Shown: positions 27,829 to 39,631, numbered from the stretch's first letter. The stretch is DNA of 64,000 nt from Trichomonas vaginalis G3 (GCF_026262505.1 NC_067204.1:1302001-1366000); one strand, 5' to 3'. Translations and numbers: made by a program. Notes: generated by a model from the sequence alone, not told the origin.

Positions 27829-30744
27829 TTAAACTTCAGAAGCAGCTTCAGGACTTGGTTGTTGATCAACTTGATCCTCTTCCTCTTTAGATTTCGAACC
27901 TCTCCTCTTTGTGCTGGATCTACGATGAGATTTCTTTGGTTCATCGTCATTTTGAGCCGCATCCATGCTTGGAGATTCTTCATTATGCTTCTTTTCCCAT
28001 CTTGGGAGGACACATTTCCAGAAATACCAAACTGATAAAATTACCAAGATAATTACGGCCAAAACGATCAAAACAACAGCATAGAATGGGAATGTGTCAT
28101 CTGATCTCTTAATTTTGCCATAAGTCGTCAATGTTGCATCAATTGAGCAACTTGTGTCAAAAATTGGATACATGAAGCCATAAACCATCTTAAGACCGTT
28201 CTGTGCTGCAGTTGCGTTGTTTCCTGTTGGTGGTTTTGTTATGCATCCCATTGAACTTGCGAATGCTGTTGATCCGGAGTCTCCGAAGCAAACTCTAACA
28301 GCGCAAGATGTTTGAGGCATGGATAATGATGGGTACTCACTAATATCAACGCTTCCGAAATGAGCGTTCTCGAATCTGAAATAGAATTTCTCCCTTGGAT
28401 TCAAAACCTTCGAAAATTTTTTATTGAATTTTATCTCTTCGTATTCGAGCTGGCAATAGGCGCCTGTTTTCTCTGGAGGACATTTGCAGGTGCCATCGCC
28501 TTGACATTCACCATCGCCACAGCTTCTCACGCAACTGCGCTCAGAAGCTAAAGGAACTGACGGATTATTCGAATTTGTGTCATCTTGATCGAATCCGCCC
28601 ATAATTGCAACAGAAAAATTGACATATGTCATGTCATGTTCATGTGTTTCATCTTTGTTGAAAATGACACTTATCTCATAGGTTCCTATCGTTGCATCTG
28701 AAATTGTCACTTTTTCTATCGTTGATGTAAATTCCCCAGGAACTCCATTTCCGTGGTAAATTTTTCCATTAGGATCTTTTACTATTAAGTCCAAGTCTGC
28801 GCATAAGATATATCCTGCTTTTGTGCCGCCAGGATAATCAACATAACACAAAGTGATGGATAAATCATGAACTTTTGTTGTTTTTATGATATATGTGAGG
28901 TGTTCGCCATTATTTATCTTGCTGTTAGATATAAATCGTACTCCTGATGATCCAAATCCCAATCCTTCTGCAATAGAAGGCATTCCAAACCCTTCAATGT
29001 AATTTGGAACGGGTTTGCTATCAATAGGCTTGCAACTATTGATTAGAGTTGCTCTGAGAAGTGACTGTGATATGTAGTTGAACTTAGTAATCGAATCTGG
29101 ATTCAATAATGGATAATATCCTTCTGCAAAGTATTGTTCTATAAGAGCTAGTGCACCAGATATTGCTGGTGTGGCCATTGATGATCCTGAGTTTGAAAAT
29201 AACTTGGAAACTGCACATTCTCCAATATAATTTAAATTTTGTGTTCCTGAAGCGGCAGAAGACCAAATATTTGAACCAGGAGCAATCAAATCTGGTTTAA
29301 GAGTACCGATTGTGGAGGCTCCTTGTGATGAATGATCTGCTTGGAAGAAGCGAGTTGTTTTTTCGTTTGGATCCAAAAGAATGGAGCCAGAACCCCAAGC
29401 ACTAGCTGTAGTATAATCATTACTACTAAGAACTACGTATGAATAAGAAACCGATGAGCTACTTGAAAGTTTTTTGTTGCAAATCAATAATTTTCCGGAT
29501 TCTGAGGAACATGATGCAGCATCTCCATTGCAAAACTGTAATGGAATATTAACATAAGGAGCATCTTCATGAACAAGGTTATTTCCTTGGACAATTGATA
29601 ATTTTGTGTCTCCATTTGTAAGATAAATTGTATAACCGCCATCTTTAAAGTCAGAAGACTCCTCAAGTTTAGCGATCCATGCAACTGAGAGTAAGTTCTT
29701 GCAATTTGCAGGAGCTAAAATATGATTTCTTCCTGGAGTGTTTCCATTTGCAAAAACAGGAAGAATTTCTTGACTATTAAATGTAATGGTATCATACGTA
29801 TCTGTTGCATCAAGAGCAGAGTTATCAAAAGTCCATGAATTTGATTGAACTCTTGATTTAATATTTTCCATGTTAGAAGTAATTTTATCTATATCTGGAT
29901 TACCTGAAAGATCGACTCTGCTGTCGCTATTTCCCATATCAACTACGTATAATTTAGCTTTTGGAGCAATTCCATTGTAAGCTGCAATTCCAGCCTTTGG
30001 ATCGATAGACTCTCCAGCAATAGTACCCATAACATGTGTTCCATGGCCTTGTGCTGCATCGTAAATGTCAGAAACTTTTTCTAATTTCACAATTTTTCTG
30101 TGATCCATATTAAATTTATCTACAACACTTGTTGCACTCTGTTGTGGGTCTCTAAAGAAACAATGAGTAAGATCAACACCTGTATCTAAAGCCGTAATAA
30201 TTCTTCCTTTTCCGTCAATATTGTGTTGTAAGAGAGTTCTATGGGAAATTATTTGATCGTTTTGGGCGGTCATTGTAATTACTCCGTCTTGTAAAAGACC
30301 TCCCGTATAACGATTATTTAATATTTTTCTAGGATTTTTGATGTAATTTAAGATTCTTTTATCATTTTGTATTTCATGGCTCGAAATGTTACTGATGATA
30401 TAATGGTTCCGATAAAATGGGTATATTTCAGATTGATTAGTTTGGAACATTCTCCAATCAGGTGAAACTTCGATCATGTAGTCTCCATATTCAAGTGACT
30501 CTCTGGTTTCTGACTTGAAAGAGGGAATCTCGTAAATTTGTATTTGTTTTATTTTTTTCGCAGTTAAAAGTTGAGTTTCGTTTAAGTAAACTGTATACCA
30601 TCCCTGTTGCATCATATTTGTAATATTTAAATTGCAGCCAATTGTTTGCTCAATGAAAATTTTATCTTGGATAGTTAAAGTAACGAGAAATCTCAAAAAA
30701 AGCCAGCCGAACAGTGTAGTAGGACTCAGACTGAATTGAGACAT
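27829..30744 (-). CDS. Membrane-anchored subtilisin-like serine protease (S8)
   Basis: Start chosen at MSQFSLSPTTLFGWLFLRFL: it gives a signal-peptide-like N-terminus and is preceded by ATCAAGTTTTCGAT, a TCA initiator; a frame 17 codons longer also exists. Catalytic triad: Asp in ITALDTGVDLTHC (about 182), His in GHGTHVMGTIAG (about 234), Ser in GSSMATPAISGAL (about 522), with a long insert carrying PA-like sequence between His and Ser. Then a P/beta domain, an EGF-like Cys cluster (CGDGECQGDGTCKCPPEKTG), one membrane helix (VVLIVLAVIILVILSVWYFW) and a basic, Ser-rich cytoplasmic tail. About 970 aa, the usual trichomonad layout. Likely a surface or lysosomal protease. Confidence 0.92.
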   Translation of the reverse strand: MSQFSLSPTTLFGWLFLRFLVTLTIQDKIFIEQTIGCNLNITNMMQQGWYTVYLNETQLLTAKKIKQIQIYEIPSFKSETRESLEYGDYMIEVSPDWRMFQTNQSEIYPFYRNHYIISNISSHEIQNDKRILNYIKNPRKILNNRYTGGLLQDGVITMTAQNDQIISHRTLLQHNIDGKGRIITALDTGVDLTHCFFRDPQQSATSVVDKFNMDHRKIVKLEKVSDIYDAAQGHGTHVMGTIAGESIDPKAGIAAYNGIAPKAKLYVVDMGNSDSRVDLSGNPDIDKITSNMENIKSRVQSNSWTFDNSALDATDTYDTITFNSQEILPVFANGNTPGRNHILAPANCKNLLSVAWIAKLEESSDFKDGGYTIYLTNGDTKLSIVQGNNLVHEDAPYVNIPLQFCNGDAASCSSESGKLLICNKKLSSSSSVSYSYVVLSSNDYTTASAWGSGSILLDPNEKTTRFFQADHSSQGASTIGTLKPDLIAPGSNIWSSAASGTQNLNYIGECAVSKLFSNSGSSMATPAISGALALIEQYFAEGYYPLLNPDSITKFNYISQSLLRATLINSCKPIDSKPVPNYIEGFGMPSIAEGLGFGSSGVRFISNSKINNGEHLTYIIKTTKVHDLSITLCYVDYPGGTKAGYILCADLDLIVKDPNGKIYHGNGVPGEFTSTIEKVTISDATIGTYEISVIFNKDETHEHDMTYVNFSVAIMGGFDQDDTNSNNPSVPLASERSCVRSCGDGECQGDGTCKCPPEKTGAYCQLEYEEIKFNKKFSKVLNPREKFYFRFENAHFGSVDISEYPSLSMPQTSCAVRVCFGDSGSTAFASSMGCITKPPTGNNATAAQNGLKMVYGFMYPIFDTSCSIDATLTTYGKIKRSDDTFPFYAVVLIVLAVIILVILSVWYFWKCVLPRWEKKHNEESPSMDAAQNDDEPKKSHRRSSTKRRGSKSKEEEDQVDQQPSPEAASEV

Positions 30745-33355
30745 ATCGAAAACTTGATTTTTGTATACTAAACTGCTGGCCCCTGGTAAATACATATAAA
30801 AATTTTGTAAACCCTGCCCAAAAAAAATTTTTTTGAAATAAAAAAATTATAAAAAGTAGATTTTTATAAGGTTAATGAGCATAGAGGATTAGAAACAAGA
30901 TTTAAAAGAAACTGTATTTTTACCTGTAAACAAATGATGGAAACATGAGGTATCTGGAGTATTGAATTCCAATGATGAAATGATATGCCTTATGAGAATA
31001 GAATTTATGTTGGAAAGGTAAGAATGATAAACTGTTAATATTGATTTTCAATTATAATTTGATAAAGAATGAGAAAGAAAGATGAATTGAAATATAATCC
31101 GATTGTACTAAAATTATTGATTATGTAATGAAAACTAGATAAATTCGATAATTTCATACAATTATGAAAAAAATTGAAATTTGAAATTTTAGAATAAGAT
31201 TAATATAGGAGGTGTGGGTGTAAAGTATGGCATGAGGTGAATGAATTGTTGATATTTTGGCTAGTCAGGTAAGTGTTGAAAAAATCAAAAATTATGGTTT
31301 GTTCGAAAATAAAAAAAAAATTGAAGAATATTAAAGAAGAAGAGGAGTTGTATATAGTATATTCAGGTTAATTTAAGATTGCAATCAGAAAGGTTATCCA
31401 ATAGGTATTGAATTTGTCTGTCAGAAGTTGAAGATTATGGAATTTATATATTTAGAGTGTGTAGAGAAAATTGATATAAAAAAATTCGTCAAAAATGTCA
31501 AAACAGGTATTTGACAGCCATTGTTGTCAAAAGAGTTGAGATCTAGTCTACACACTCTATTGAAATAACTTAATTTTGAAAATTAATGAAAATTATCAAA
31601 AGTTAGTATAATGCGTTAAATAAGGAAACAAAGCAAATGAGCGAAATAATGGGACCTTATCAGATTTACAAATTTGAAAGGTTGCAGTTGATATTGAAAA
31701 AGCAGATCAAAGTTTTCAAAATTAATGAGGAAATTAAATGCGGATGATAAATATTTGATAGTTTATATCATTAAATTTCTTGAATTGAATACGATAGTGA
31801 CGTTAAAATCACAATTGTGAAAAATAAATTCTATGATAATAATTGTTTAGTTTTATGACATATAATATTTGAATGCATTCAATTTAATTTTGATACAATT
31901 TGAAACTTATCACCTCATTTCTGACCATTCAAATTGATTTCAGTTTTTAAAACATAGATATATAAAGTTATCGTGTTATACATATCTTAAATTTATGAAA
32001 TCATTGAAAAGAAATTGGTTCTCACTCCAACGTGTTTATTTCAAGTTTAACTTTGCAAAAAAAGAATGTATATAGACATTACGTTGGAACCTCTAGATGA
32101 TTTCAAGCTCGTTTATGTGCCGTTCGAAAAAGTAAACTCCTTTTTTTTATTTAGGTACCCTATTCAATTTCTATCGTCACCATATGGAGAGGTCAGGCCC
32201 ATATCATAAAACATTAAGTTTGGACTTACTAAGACATGTAAGAATTACCTTGCTTGTATAGGGGCATTAAATACTTTTAGATGCTAAAATCTTCAAAATT
32301 AATTTAATTTGATATTCAAAATATGCACGGAAACGTAAATAAATACGGATCTAGCTCTCACATATCTCTATTTTAAGCATTGATAAGTATTTCTACATTC
32401 TATTTTAAAAAATATTCAAATTTCACAATATTCTTTTCATTGATAATCTACATATTAACGAGAATGATATAACTTTTCATGTGTTTAGAAGTTCTTAGCT
32501 TTAGTACTGTATTGTTGAAAAAATTATTGAAGACTTTTTTCTTTTTGAGAAATTAATGCAATAACCAAAGAGGAATTGCATATGCTGCGCACTAAAATTA
32601 TAGAAATGTCTCTAATTAGACACAAATAGAGATATTCGGAAATAAAAATTTGAAATTTTGATCAAAAACGCTATTTTCTAATCATTTTTATTTTAACTAT
32701 ATATAAAGTATCTTTTTCTATAATTTATACTTGATGGTTTAAAAGACGTTTAGACTCAAAATTTTACTGCATTTCATGTGGTAACTATGCTTTATCACTA
32801 ACTACCTCCTTGTTTCAACCCTGAACAATATATTATACCTCCCAATGCAGGTATTACTCCAACAAAATTAGCAATTTGGCTATTGTCTAAAATTTTCTCA
32901 AAGAAAGAGGAGTAAAGTCCCATTTTTAGAATTCGAGCTATATTAGAATGCAACTTAGACAAAAGGTTACAGTTTCAATACACATATTCAAAAAATTTGC
33001 ATTCGAAATTTAAGATAAAGTACAATTTCCAAAAAAGAGTATCGAATCAGTGCACGAATATGCATTTACATGCTTACACTAGCTTGCACTAGTATTAATA
33101 ATTTTGAAATTAATTTTCAAATTATTCCCATACCTTTTGCAAAATTATTATGCTTATGATTCTAAGCATAGTTAAGCGATCTCGAATTTGAATTGCTAAG
33201 AAAAAATAATTAGTAAAAAATTTGTCTATGCATTCTGTATGATGCTACTAACTATATTAGCAGCATACCTAAAATCTTTTCAATATTTTTGAGGGAATTT
33301 GAATGGTACCCCTTCAATTTTGTGAGGGACCCCCTTCATTTTTTGAATAGGGTAC
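30745..33355. other. AT-rich gene-free DNA with scattered inverted repeats
   Basis: No supportable gene. Seen: a 12-bp-arm inverted repeat AGAGTGTGTAGA / TCTACACACTCT at 31,455-31,555; CCAACGT / ACGTTGG at about 32,030-32,085; and a possible small TA-flanked element at 32,158-33,352 whose ends share only CCCTATTCAA as an inverted repeat (flanking TA at both sides; a further CCCTATTCAA next to TA lies at 38,548). Confidence 0.5.
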
Positions 33356-33380
33356 CTTAAATAGAGGTAGGGCAACGATA
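33356..33380 (+). repeat. 25-bp inverted repeat, left copy
   Basis: CTTAAATAGAGGTAGGGCAA through CGATA; its complement with one mismatch is at 38,351-38,375. If the TA next to GAGGTAGGGCAACGATAG is the target duplication, the pair could be the ends of a 5-kb TIR element spanning the hairpin cluster. They could also be ends of two unrelated copies. Confidence 0.6.
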
Positions 33381-33757
33381 GGTCAAAAAGGCTTCTCTGA
33401 TAGATTTCCTTGCCTTTTGGATATGCTATAATATATAGCCTAGCATGATAGGATATGATGTCAAAAGTTAGAACATAACTATAGATCCAAGGTGATGTGA
33501 TTTTTGCATCCCTGGGATGGACGATACACCCAAAGTGTCACCTTTTTTGGGATAACATGAATTTTAAATATCATGAGAGTTCTGCAAACCATATGCACAA
33601 TATCTATTCAGCCTGACTTCTTGTATATATGAGTTAGACTTCTTAAATATTGTGCTTGGGGCGATATAAGTATTTCCGAGATTACCATCGTGCTCTATAG
33701 TATGCTACTTCTCCCTGGTTCTAGCTCAGTTCCAAGGATATTGGCGTTCAAGGATTT

Positions 33758-34510
33758 GGCAAGGTCCTTCCGAAGTCTCTCATTCGATGAGAGATTTCGG
33801 AAGAATCTTGCCTTAAAGTACTCCAACTCTTGTTCTTTTGTTCCTAAATAGTGAGAAAAGTTATTTGACTACTTAAGGTAGAGATTATCCGAGGTCCCTC
33901 ATTTGATGAGAGGCCTCGGATAATCTCTGCTTTAAAATTGTACACTTGTAGTCCATGAGAGTGTAAGTATACATTGATAGGACAGCTTTCTTCTGAAGTC
34001 TTAGATTTGATGAGAACCTCAGAAGAAAACTGTCATATTTTATAGTAAAAGGAGTTTCAGGAGCTCCAAAGCTCCCTTTCGTAAGGATTAGGAGCTTTGG
34101 AGCTCCTGGTTCGTAGATGTGTTTCGCATCTTTCATCAGCAAAGGACATTTACCATCTGGGACTCTGTTGATGGAGACTCAGGAGCTCCAAAGCTCCCTT
34201 TAGTAAGGATTAGAAGCTTTGAAGCTCCTGGTTCGTAGACGTGTTTCGCATCTTTCATCAGAAGAGGCCCAAATGGTAAATAGCCTCTGCTGATGAGCTT
34301 CAGGAGCTCCAAGACTCCCTCTCGTAACGATTAGGAGCTTTGTAGCTCCTGAAGGTAAGGTAGGATTGCTCTGATCTCTAATCAGTAGATGCCATGCCTC
34401 ATTATGAACTCTACTGACAAGAGATCAAGAGCTCCAAGGACTCCTTTTTTAGTTAGTGGCGTTCTCACCATTTAGTAGGATTGCTGATCCTACTAATGAA
34501 GTGATCACTT
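33758..34510. repeat. Cluster of about 9 hairpins in host DNA
   Basis: Hairpins: 33,758-33,812 (TTCCGAA / TTCGGAA core), 33,880-33,928 (GAGATTATCCGAGG / CCTCGGATAATCTC), 33,981-34,034, 34,058-34,108 (18-bp perfect stem CAGGAGCTCCAAAGCTCC), 34,180-34,230 and 34,301-34,351 (variants of the previous one), 34,255-34,296 (TCATCAG / CTGATGA), 34,373-34,426 (GATCTCT / AGAGATC) and 34,473-34,495. Several share a loop near TCATTTGATGAGA. Size (45-55 nt) and tight spacing recall the array in el1, but the sequences differ. Confidence 0.85.
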
Positions 34511-34624
34511 AGTATACGTTTTGAATAAATTGATTTTTTTTTAGAATTTAGTATTTTTTATAGACATCACATGTATATTATAAATACATAAATATATTCT
34601 TTAATTCAAAAAATTCAATTCGGT

Positions 34625-34705
34625 TTTGGGATGGGCATCCCAGCCCCAAGTATTCAATTTTATTCAATTTTTAAAGAATTTTGGGTTGGGATGCCCAGAC
34701 CAAAA
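34625..34705. repeat. GC-rich hairpin in AT-rich DNA
   Basis: TTGGGATGGGCATCCCAG is paired with TTGGGATGCCCAGACCAA about 35 bp later, and the left arm is itself nearly palindromic (GGGATGGGCATCCC). It stands out from the surrounding AT-rich sequence. Confidence 0.6.
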
Positions 34706-35791
34706 CAAGCTTTATATTTTGATGTGTAGATACGTATGTGTGCATCATTGTTGTGTTATATATTATGTTTTTAATGAAAAAAAATCTGATTCAAAAAAAA
34801 TTATCACTAATTAGTTGATAATATAAAGAAAAAATAGATAAATTGTATGTTTTGAGAGTATTTATCCACATTCACTCATATGAATTTCATTAAATAGTGT
34901 CTTTTTACTCCCAAATTTATTTTGAATTATTGAAATCAAAGAAAAAAAATCAGAAAAATTTCTCGAAATTTTTATTTTCAAAAAAAATTTGGATTTTATA
35001 TTGAAAACTGACACTGGGAGGACGATAGGGCTGGGATTGGAGATACCCCGCTCACTTGGGAAAAATACGGATCTATAACATAACTTAGGATCTTGAGAAA
35101 AATGAAAAACAAAAATTACATAAAAAAAGAAAAATTTTATCTAATTTGTTTTTTTGGACCGAATAAGTAATTTTATTGAATTTCAATACGACACATAGAT
35201 TTTATTATTAGTAATAAATATAATGGTTTACTATTAACAAGGAACCTAAACTAATGAAAATTTGATTTCAAATATTGTATATGATTATCATAGATTACCA
35301 AAATATATTGCTATTTATGAGGATATAATATTGATTATTAGTAAATCGTATAAATTTAATAAATATACCATGAATATTGAATGAATTTCTTGATTCATAG
35401 GGGTAAAACGCGCTTTTATATGATTTAGACAGAGAATTTATGAGATGTAAATAACACAATAAAGGTTTATATTGAATATTTTCTAAAAATAAATCGAAAT
35501 TATAAAAAAACAATACATTTATTCATTGAAACTACTTGGACAAATATGAAACAAGCATTCAGGCAATACTTTTGAGACTTCAACGCATCTGATAATTTTT
35601 ATATAACTTCACCTCTTATGCTTAGAGTGGAGGTATTGAGATCGTATAAGTATAGATGAGCTCACATTCAGATATGATGTGTGAACTTCTGTTTTCACTG
35701 CAATTTTGAATCAGAATAAACTCAAAACAAGAATAAAATGATATACTCACTCTCTAAATGTGTTCGAGATTTAAAGTTGTATGAATAAAAC

Positions 35792-35841
35792 GATTCATCT
35801 TTCGAAGCCTCCCATTTAATGAGAGACTTCGAAAGATGAAT
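35792..35841. repeat. Isolated hairpin of the 33.8-kb family
   Basis: ATTCATCTTTCGAAG / CTTCGAAAGATGAAT stem with the loop CTCCCATTTAATGAGA, which resembles the loops of the cluster at 33,758-34,034. Another weaker hairpin (GAAGTTCTTT / AAAGAACTTC) follows at about 36,046-36,094. Confidence 0.7.
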
Positions 35842-35991
35842 GTATTCATGTAGATGAAATACTATATATGACCATGTGTGATACTAAAGATATCAAAATG
35901 TTCATTTTTAAGTGCAATAGAAGGGTTATCTCTCGTAAAATCTCAATTTAAGGAAGATTTAGAAAGAACTCCTTTCCTAAGTAGATAGTGT

Positions 35992-38345
35992 GTGGTTTCT
36001 GTCTTTTGGTTGATCAGGAACTATGAAATTAAGTCGGACAGAAAGAAGTTCTTTCCAAAACAGACTCCAAATGAGTTGTTCGAAAAGAACTTCCTTCTGT
36101 ATATGGATAATTGTAGTTACCGCACTGAAGTATGTGATTGTGATGATGGAGTTCTCGATAAATCTAAAATCGGATTAAGATTAATTGAAAACTCAAGTAA
36201 TTCTTTGAAATCTTGTGTTGTCTGGCACTATAATAACCAAAGAATGAGAATATTATGTTGAATGATGAGTACGTGTGCTCGGCATTCGCCGAGCGAATTG
36301 AGTTTAACGTACTATGAAAAGTGACAAATTTGGGCTTTTTTTCCTAGGGTTATGATCTCTTCCTTTCTGCTCAATACGACAGAAATGAAAGAATGAATTT
36401 GTACTCCCTAATTGATTACTACAATCTGTATCTATCTTTAACATAGAATTAGCTGCATTGTGATTTATACTCCAGAATTATTCAATTTAAGATCAACCTC
36501 GTAAATTTTAATCATATTGCACCAATACTCCTACGTTGAGATAAGAACATGATTATACATACCAAAGCCCCATATTAAAAATCAAAATTTAGCACCTCCA
36601 TTATGCAACCACATTATTCGTCGCAAATAAGTATATTTACGCATATTATGATGCATATTCACACAACTCGTATACATGAAAAGTTATTAAAATCAGACAA
36701 AATTATTGCAATAAGGAAAAAAAAACAACTTTATTATATATGTTAGTAATGAATTACAAATATTTCTACAAAGAATGCTCAATACTTCATATAATCTTCG
36801 AATATTTCTTATTACAAGTTAATACATTTTGACTCGAACATGATAAACAAAAGCGACACGCTGATTACTACATTTATGAAAATATAGTACGTTTCCATTC
36901 ATCTGTTTACTTGTTTTTGTTGGAATAAAATCATTTTTTTTTTCTTTCATGAAATAAGAATTTTGCTGCGAAAGCAATATCTCTAACAATAATTAATACA
37001 TTACGTCAACTCTGGAATGAGTATTTATCAAATATGATATCAAAATCAAAAATTAGTTGTTTTTTATGAGTAAAAACGATGTAAATTGATTATTTGACTA
37101 ATTATCAAATACTTTGATTTTCCAAATTTTTTTCGAAATTGATTTTTTCATGTGAAAATTCAAATTGTTTAATTTCATTTTTGAAATTTTGAATTTTTTT
37201 TGGAATTTTGAGTTGATCAATTCAGCAGAATTGATAATGCTATTGCTTTAGGGCATACCACAAGGTGATGAATAAAAGGTGAACATTAACAAATTATTTT
37301 AAATCACAAATATCATCCTCATCAACTTTAATTCTAAAAAGAACTGTACTGAATTATGAAAATGCATGATTTACATTATTAAAATCTTTGAATGAAAATA
37401 GTACAAGATAAGTTTTTATTCATTTTTAATTAGATTTAAACGAAAAACTACTCCATATTAAAATTTAAGTCGAGAAATCGTATTTTGTTCTTATTTGTTA
37501 GCATTTTGTAGACATTCTAATCTTGAATTAATTTGTTACATGATATTATTAACAAATTTAACTGAAAAAATATGTTAATATGGAATAAACCATGATTATA
37601 TAAGCTATCAATGCTATATATACATATGTAAAAGATTCATATTAACTCAATTAACAAAAATGATAGATTTTCATAAAGGTTCAATCTAGGTTCGTCCGAA
37701 AATTTTGATTTTTATATAGAAGACATAGTTTCATATACATAATTAAATTTTCAAACAAATTTGATCATACCATTTATTAAGCAGGATAGTATATTAATTA
37801 CTATCAGTATAAAAATATAAAAATGATTATATTTAATTATTGCATAATTTAGTCAAAGAGTTATAAGCCTCAAGTGATCGTTATCACCTTCAATGCACGT
37901 ATACTTTATTGATTCATAGATATTTAATCTATGTTTGACATGTTGTTGTCGTCATTCGTTTTGTTCCCATTCTTCCTAAGTTAGAATTAGAGAATACACC
38001 ATCCACATCATCTAATTTGGTCCTCAGCGATAGATTGGTTCATTTTGGAGGAGTCCCATCAGACAGTTTTCGAGCACCAAATATCAAATTTTAATGTATA
38101 CAAATCTTTAGTGATTTATCTCTTTTATGATGAGTAAAAGGTTTCTGCTCATCAACATTTGATTTCCGACATATATGATTTCTAATTGCAATTATTTACT
38201 TTCTTTTTATAATCTAACTCTGTGACTCATACCATAAATTAATTATTGGAAAGTGTCAATATGTTTGGCACAACGCATGGCGGAAGATACCAAACCATGC
38301 AGAGAATATGATACGTTTAAGATCTCCGAACTTTTTTTCCAAAAA
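35992..38345. other. Gene-poor DNA with a possible Maverick end relict
   Basis: An 89-codon frame at 35,992-36,261 (for example LLYMDNCSYRTEVCDCDDG) is not recognised and may be a relict. At 36,271-36,345 lies a terminus-like stretch: AGTACGT ... ACGTACT around CTCGGC-ATTC-GCCGAG, then GAAAAGTGACAAAT, the box also found just inside the right el2 TIR (63,518-63,531). The remaining 2 kb are AT-rich without genes. Confidence 0.35.
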
Positions 38346-38350
38346 TTTTC

Positions 38351-38375
38351 TATCGTTGCCCTACCTCTAATTAAG
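38351..38375 (-). repeat. 25-bp inverted repeat, right copy
   Basis: TATCGTTGCCCTACCTCTAA through TTAAG, complementary to 33,356-33,380 with one mismatch; see that entry. Confidence 0.6.
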
Positions 38376-38745
38376 TTCTTTTAATTCTCAAAATTATCAT
38401 GGTGGTTGTTCTAATAGTATTTAATCCATTTTCATATATAAATACAGCGTTTCGGACAAACCGAAAAATCGTAAGTATTCAATCTAATTTTGATAAAAAA
38501 TCTCAAAATGATTAATTTAAAATAATAAGTCCACATTAGTTAAAATACCCTATTCAAGGTGGTGGACAAACATGATTTATGTTGCTTCTCAAAATATTGA
38601 ATCAGTGACAATATCATTTAAATTTGATATTGTTTTATAAACAGAATTTTACCATATAAAATCTTCAAATATACCTTTATCACAGTTTCTCTTCACAAAT
38701 TTGTAATTGTTTCAAATCTTCTGACATATTTTAATATTCAGTTTA

Positions 38746-39324
38746 ATGAACGCAAACGCAGCATTTTCTCCTGCAAAGAGGTTGATGGGAAGACCAAGAT
38801 CTCATAAGTCTCGCTTTACCCCAGAAGAAGATGAACTGTTAAAGAACTTGATCCAACAATTCGGTACAGAAAACTGGTCCACCATTGCAGCCAAGATGCC
38901 GCATAGAAATGAAAGACAAGTTCGTGATAGATGGATCTCTTCTCTTGATCCTGATATAAATAGAGAGCCGTTCACTCCTGATGAAGATAAGTTATTACTG
39001 GAGTTGTATGATACAATAGGACCTAAGTGGGTACATCTCCGCAAGTACTTTAACAAGAGAACAGATGTTGCTCTTAAAACACGCTGGCTCTCTCTTAAAA
39101 GATTAGCTGATCGCGGAGGTAAACCAAGAAAGGCCTCCACAAAAAAAGAAGCTAAGCTCCCCACTGTGGTTATTGCCCAACCATCTAGTCCAGAGCTTCC
39201 CATGTTCGAGAATGTCGAATCTCAGGATTCCAGCGATCCATTGAGATATATTGATGAATTTTTCGTCACTTTCAACACCCCTCAAGCCACAATTGAGACA
39301 AGTATCATAGAAGACCTTCTGTGA
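38746..39324 (+). CDS. R2R3 Myb-like DNA-binding protein
   Basis: 192 aa with two Myb/SANT repeats: SRFTPEEDELLKNLIQQFG ... NWSTIAAKM ... QVRDRWISSL (about 22-70), then REPFTPDEDKLLLELYDTIG ... KWVHLRKYF ... ALKTRWLSL (about 74-121). The third helices carry the usual R-x-R-W base-contacting pattern. A basic linker (KPRKASTKKEAK) and an acidic C-terminus follow. Trichomonads have large families of such short Myb regulators. The leader ATTCAGTTTAATG contains a TCA initiator 6-8 bp before the ATG. It ends 230 bp before the left el2 terminus. Confidence 0.92.
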   Translation: MNANAAFSPAKRLMGRPRSHKSRFTPEEDELLKNLIQQFGTENWSTIAAKMPHRNERQVRDRWISSLDPDINREPFTPDEDKLLLELYDTIGPKWVHLRKYFNKRTDVALKTRWLSLKRLADRGGKPRKASTKKEAKLPTVVIAQPSSPELPMFENVESQDSSDPLRYIDEFFVTFNTPQATIETSIIEDLL

Positions 39325-39551
39325 ATTTACTGTTTACATAAAACTTTACCCTTGCGCAATTCGGATTTTTTTTTCTTGTATAATTAAAAAGATTATCATC
39401 GGCATTTCATGCCTTGTATCCCAGATATGTATTCCCTACAACTGTAATTAGATAAGCTTTCTGGGAAAAAGAATTTTGTAATACTCTTTTTTTCTTCATT
39501 TCGGATGATCATCTCATATCGATTATATATCTACATTATAGATTAGTAAAA

Positions 39552-39554
<3 letters not shown>
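39325..39554. other. Spacer between the Myb gene and el2
   Basis: AT-rich, probably the Myb 3' region. It ends with AAAGTTAA, whose GTTAA is repeated right after the other end of el2. Confidence 0.6.
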
Positions 39555-39594
<40 letters not shown>

Positions 39595-39631
39595 TAGTGG
39601 GGCTTCCAGGCACTTCGTGCCCTCTAGCCCC
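39555..39631 (+). repeat. el2 left terminal inverted repeat
   Basis: An A-tract of about 38, then GGTAGTGGGGCTTCCAGGCA through CTCTAGCCCC. The non-A part folds on itself: outer stem GGGGCT / AGCCCC and inner stem GGCAC / GTGCC with a TTC loop. Complement at 63,537-63,609. Confidence 0.95.

Noticed and set aside
33885-34142. 85-codon minus-strand frame in the hairpin cluster
   Set aside because: It runs through hairpin stems, so its sequence is explained by the inverted repeats; no initiator or family match.
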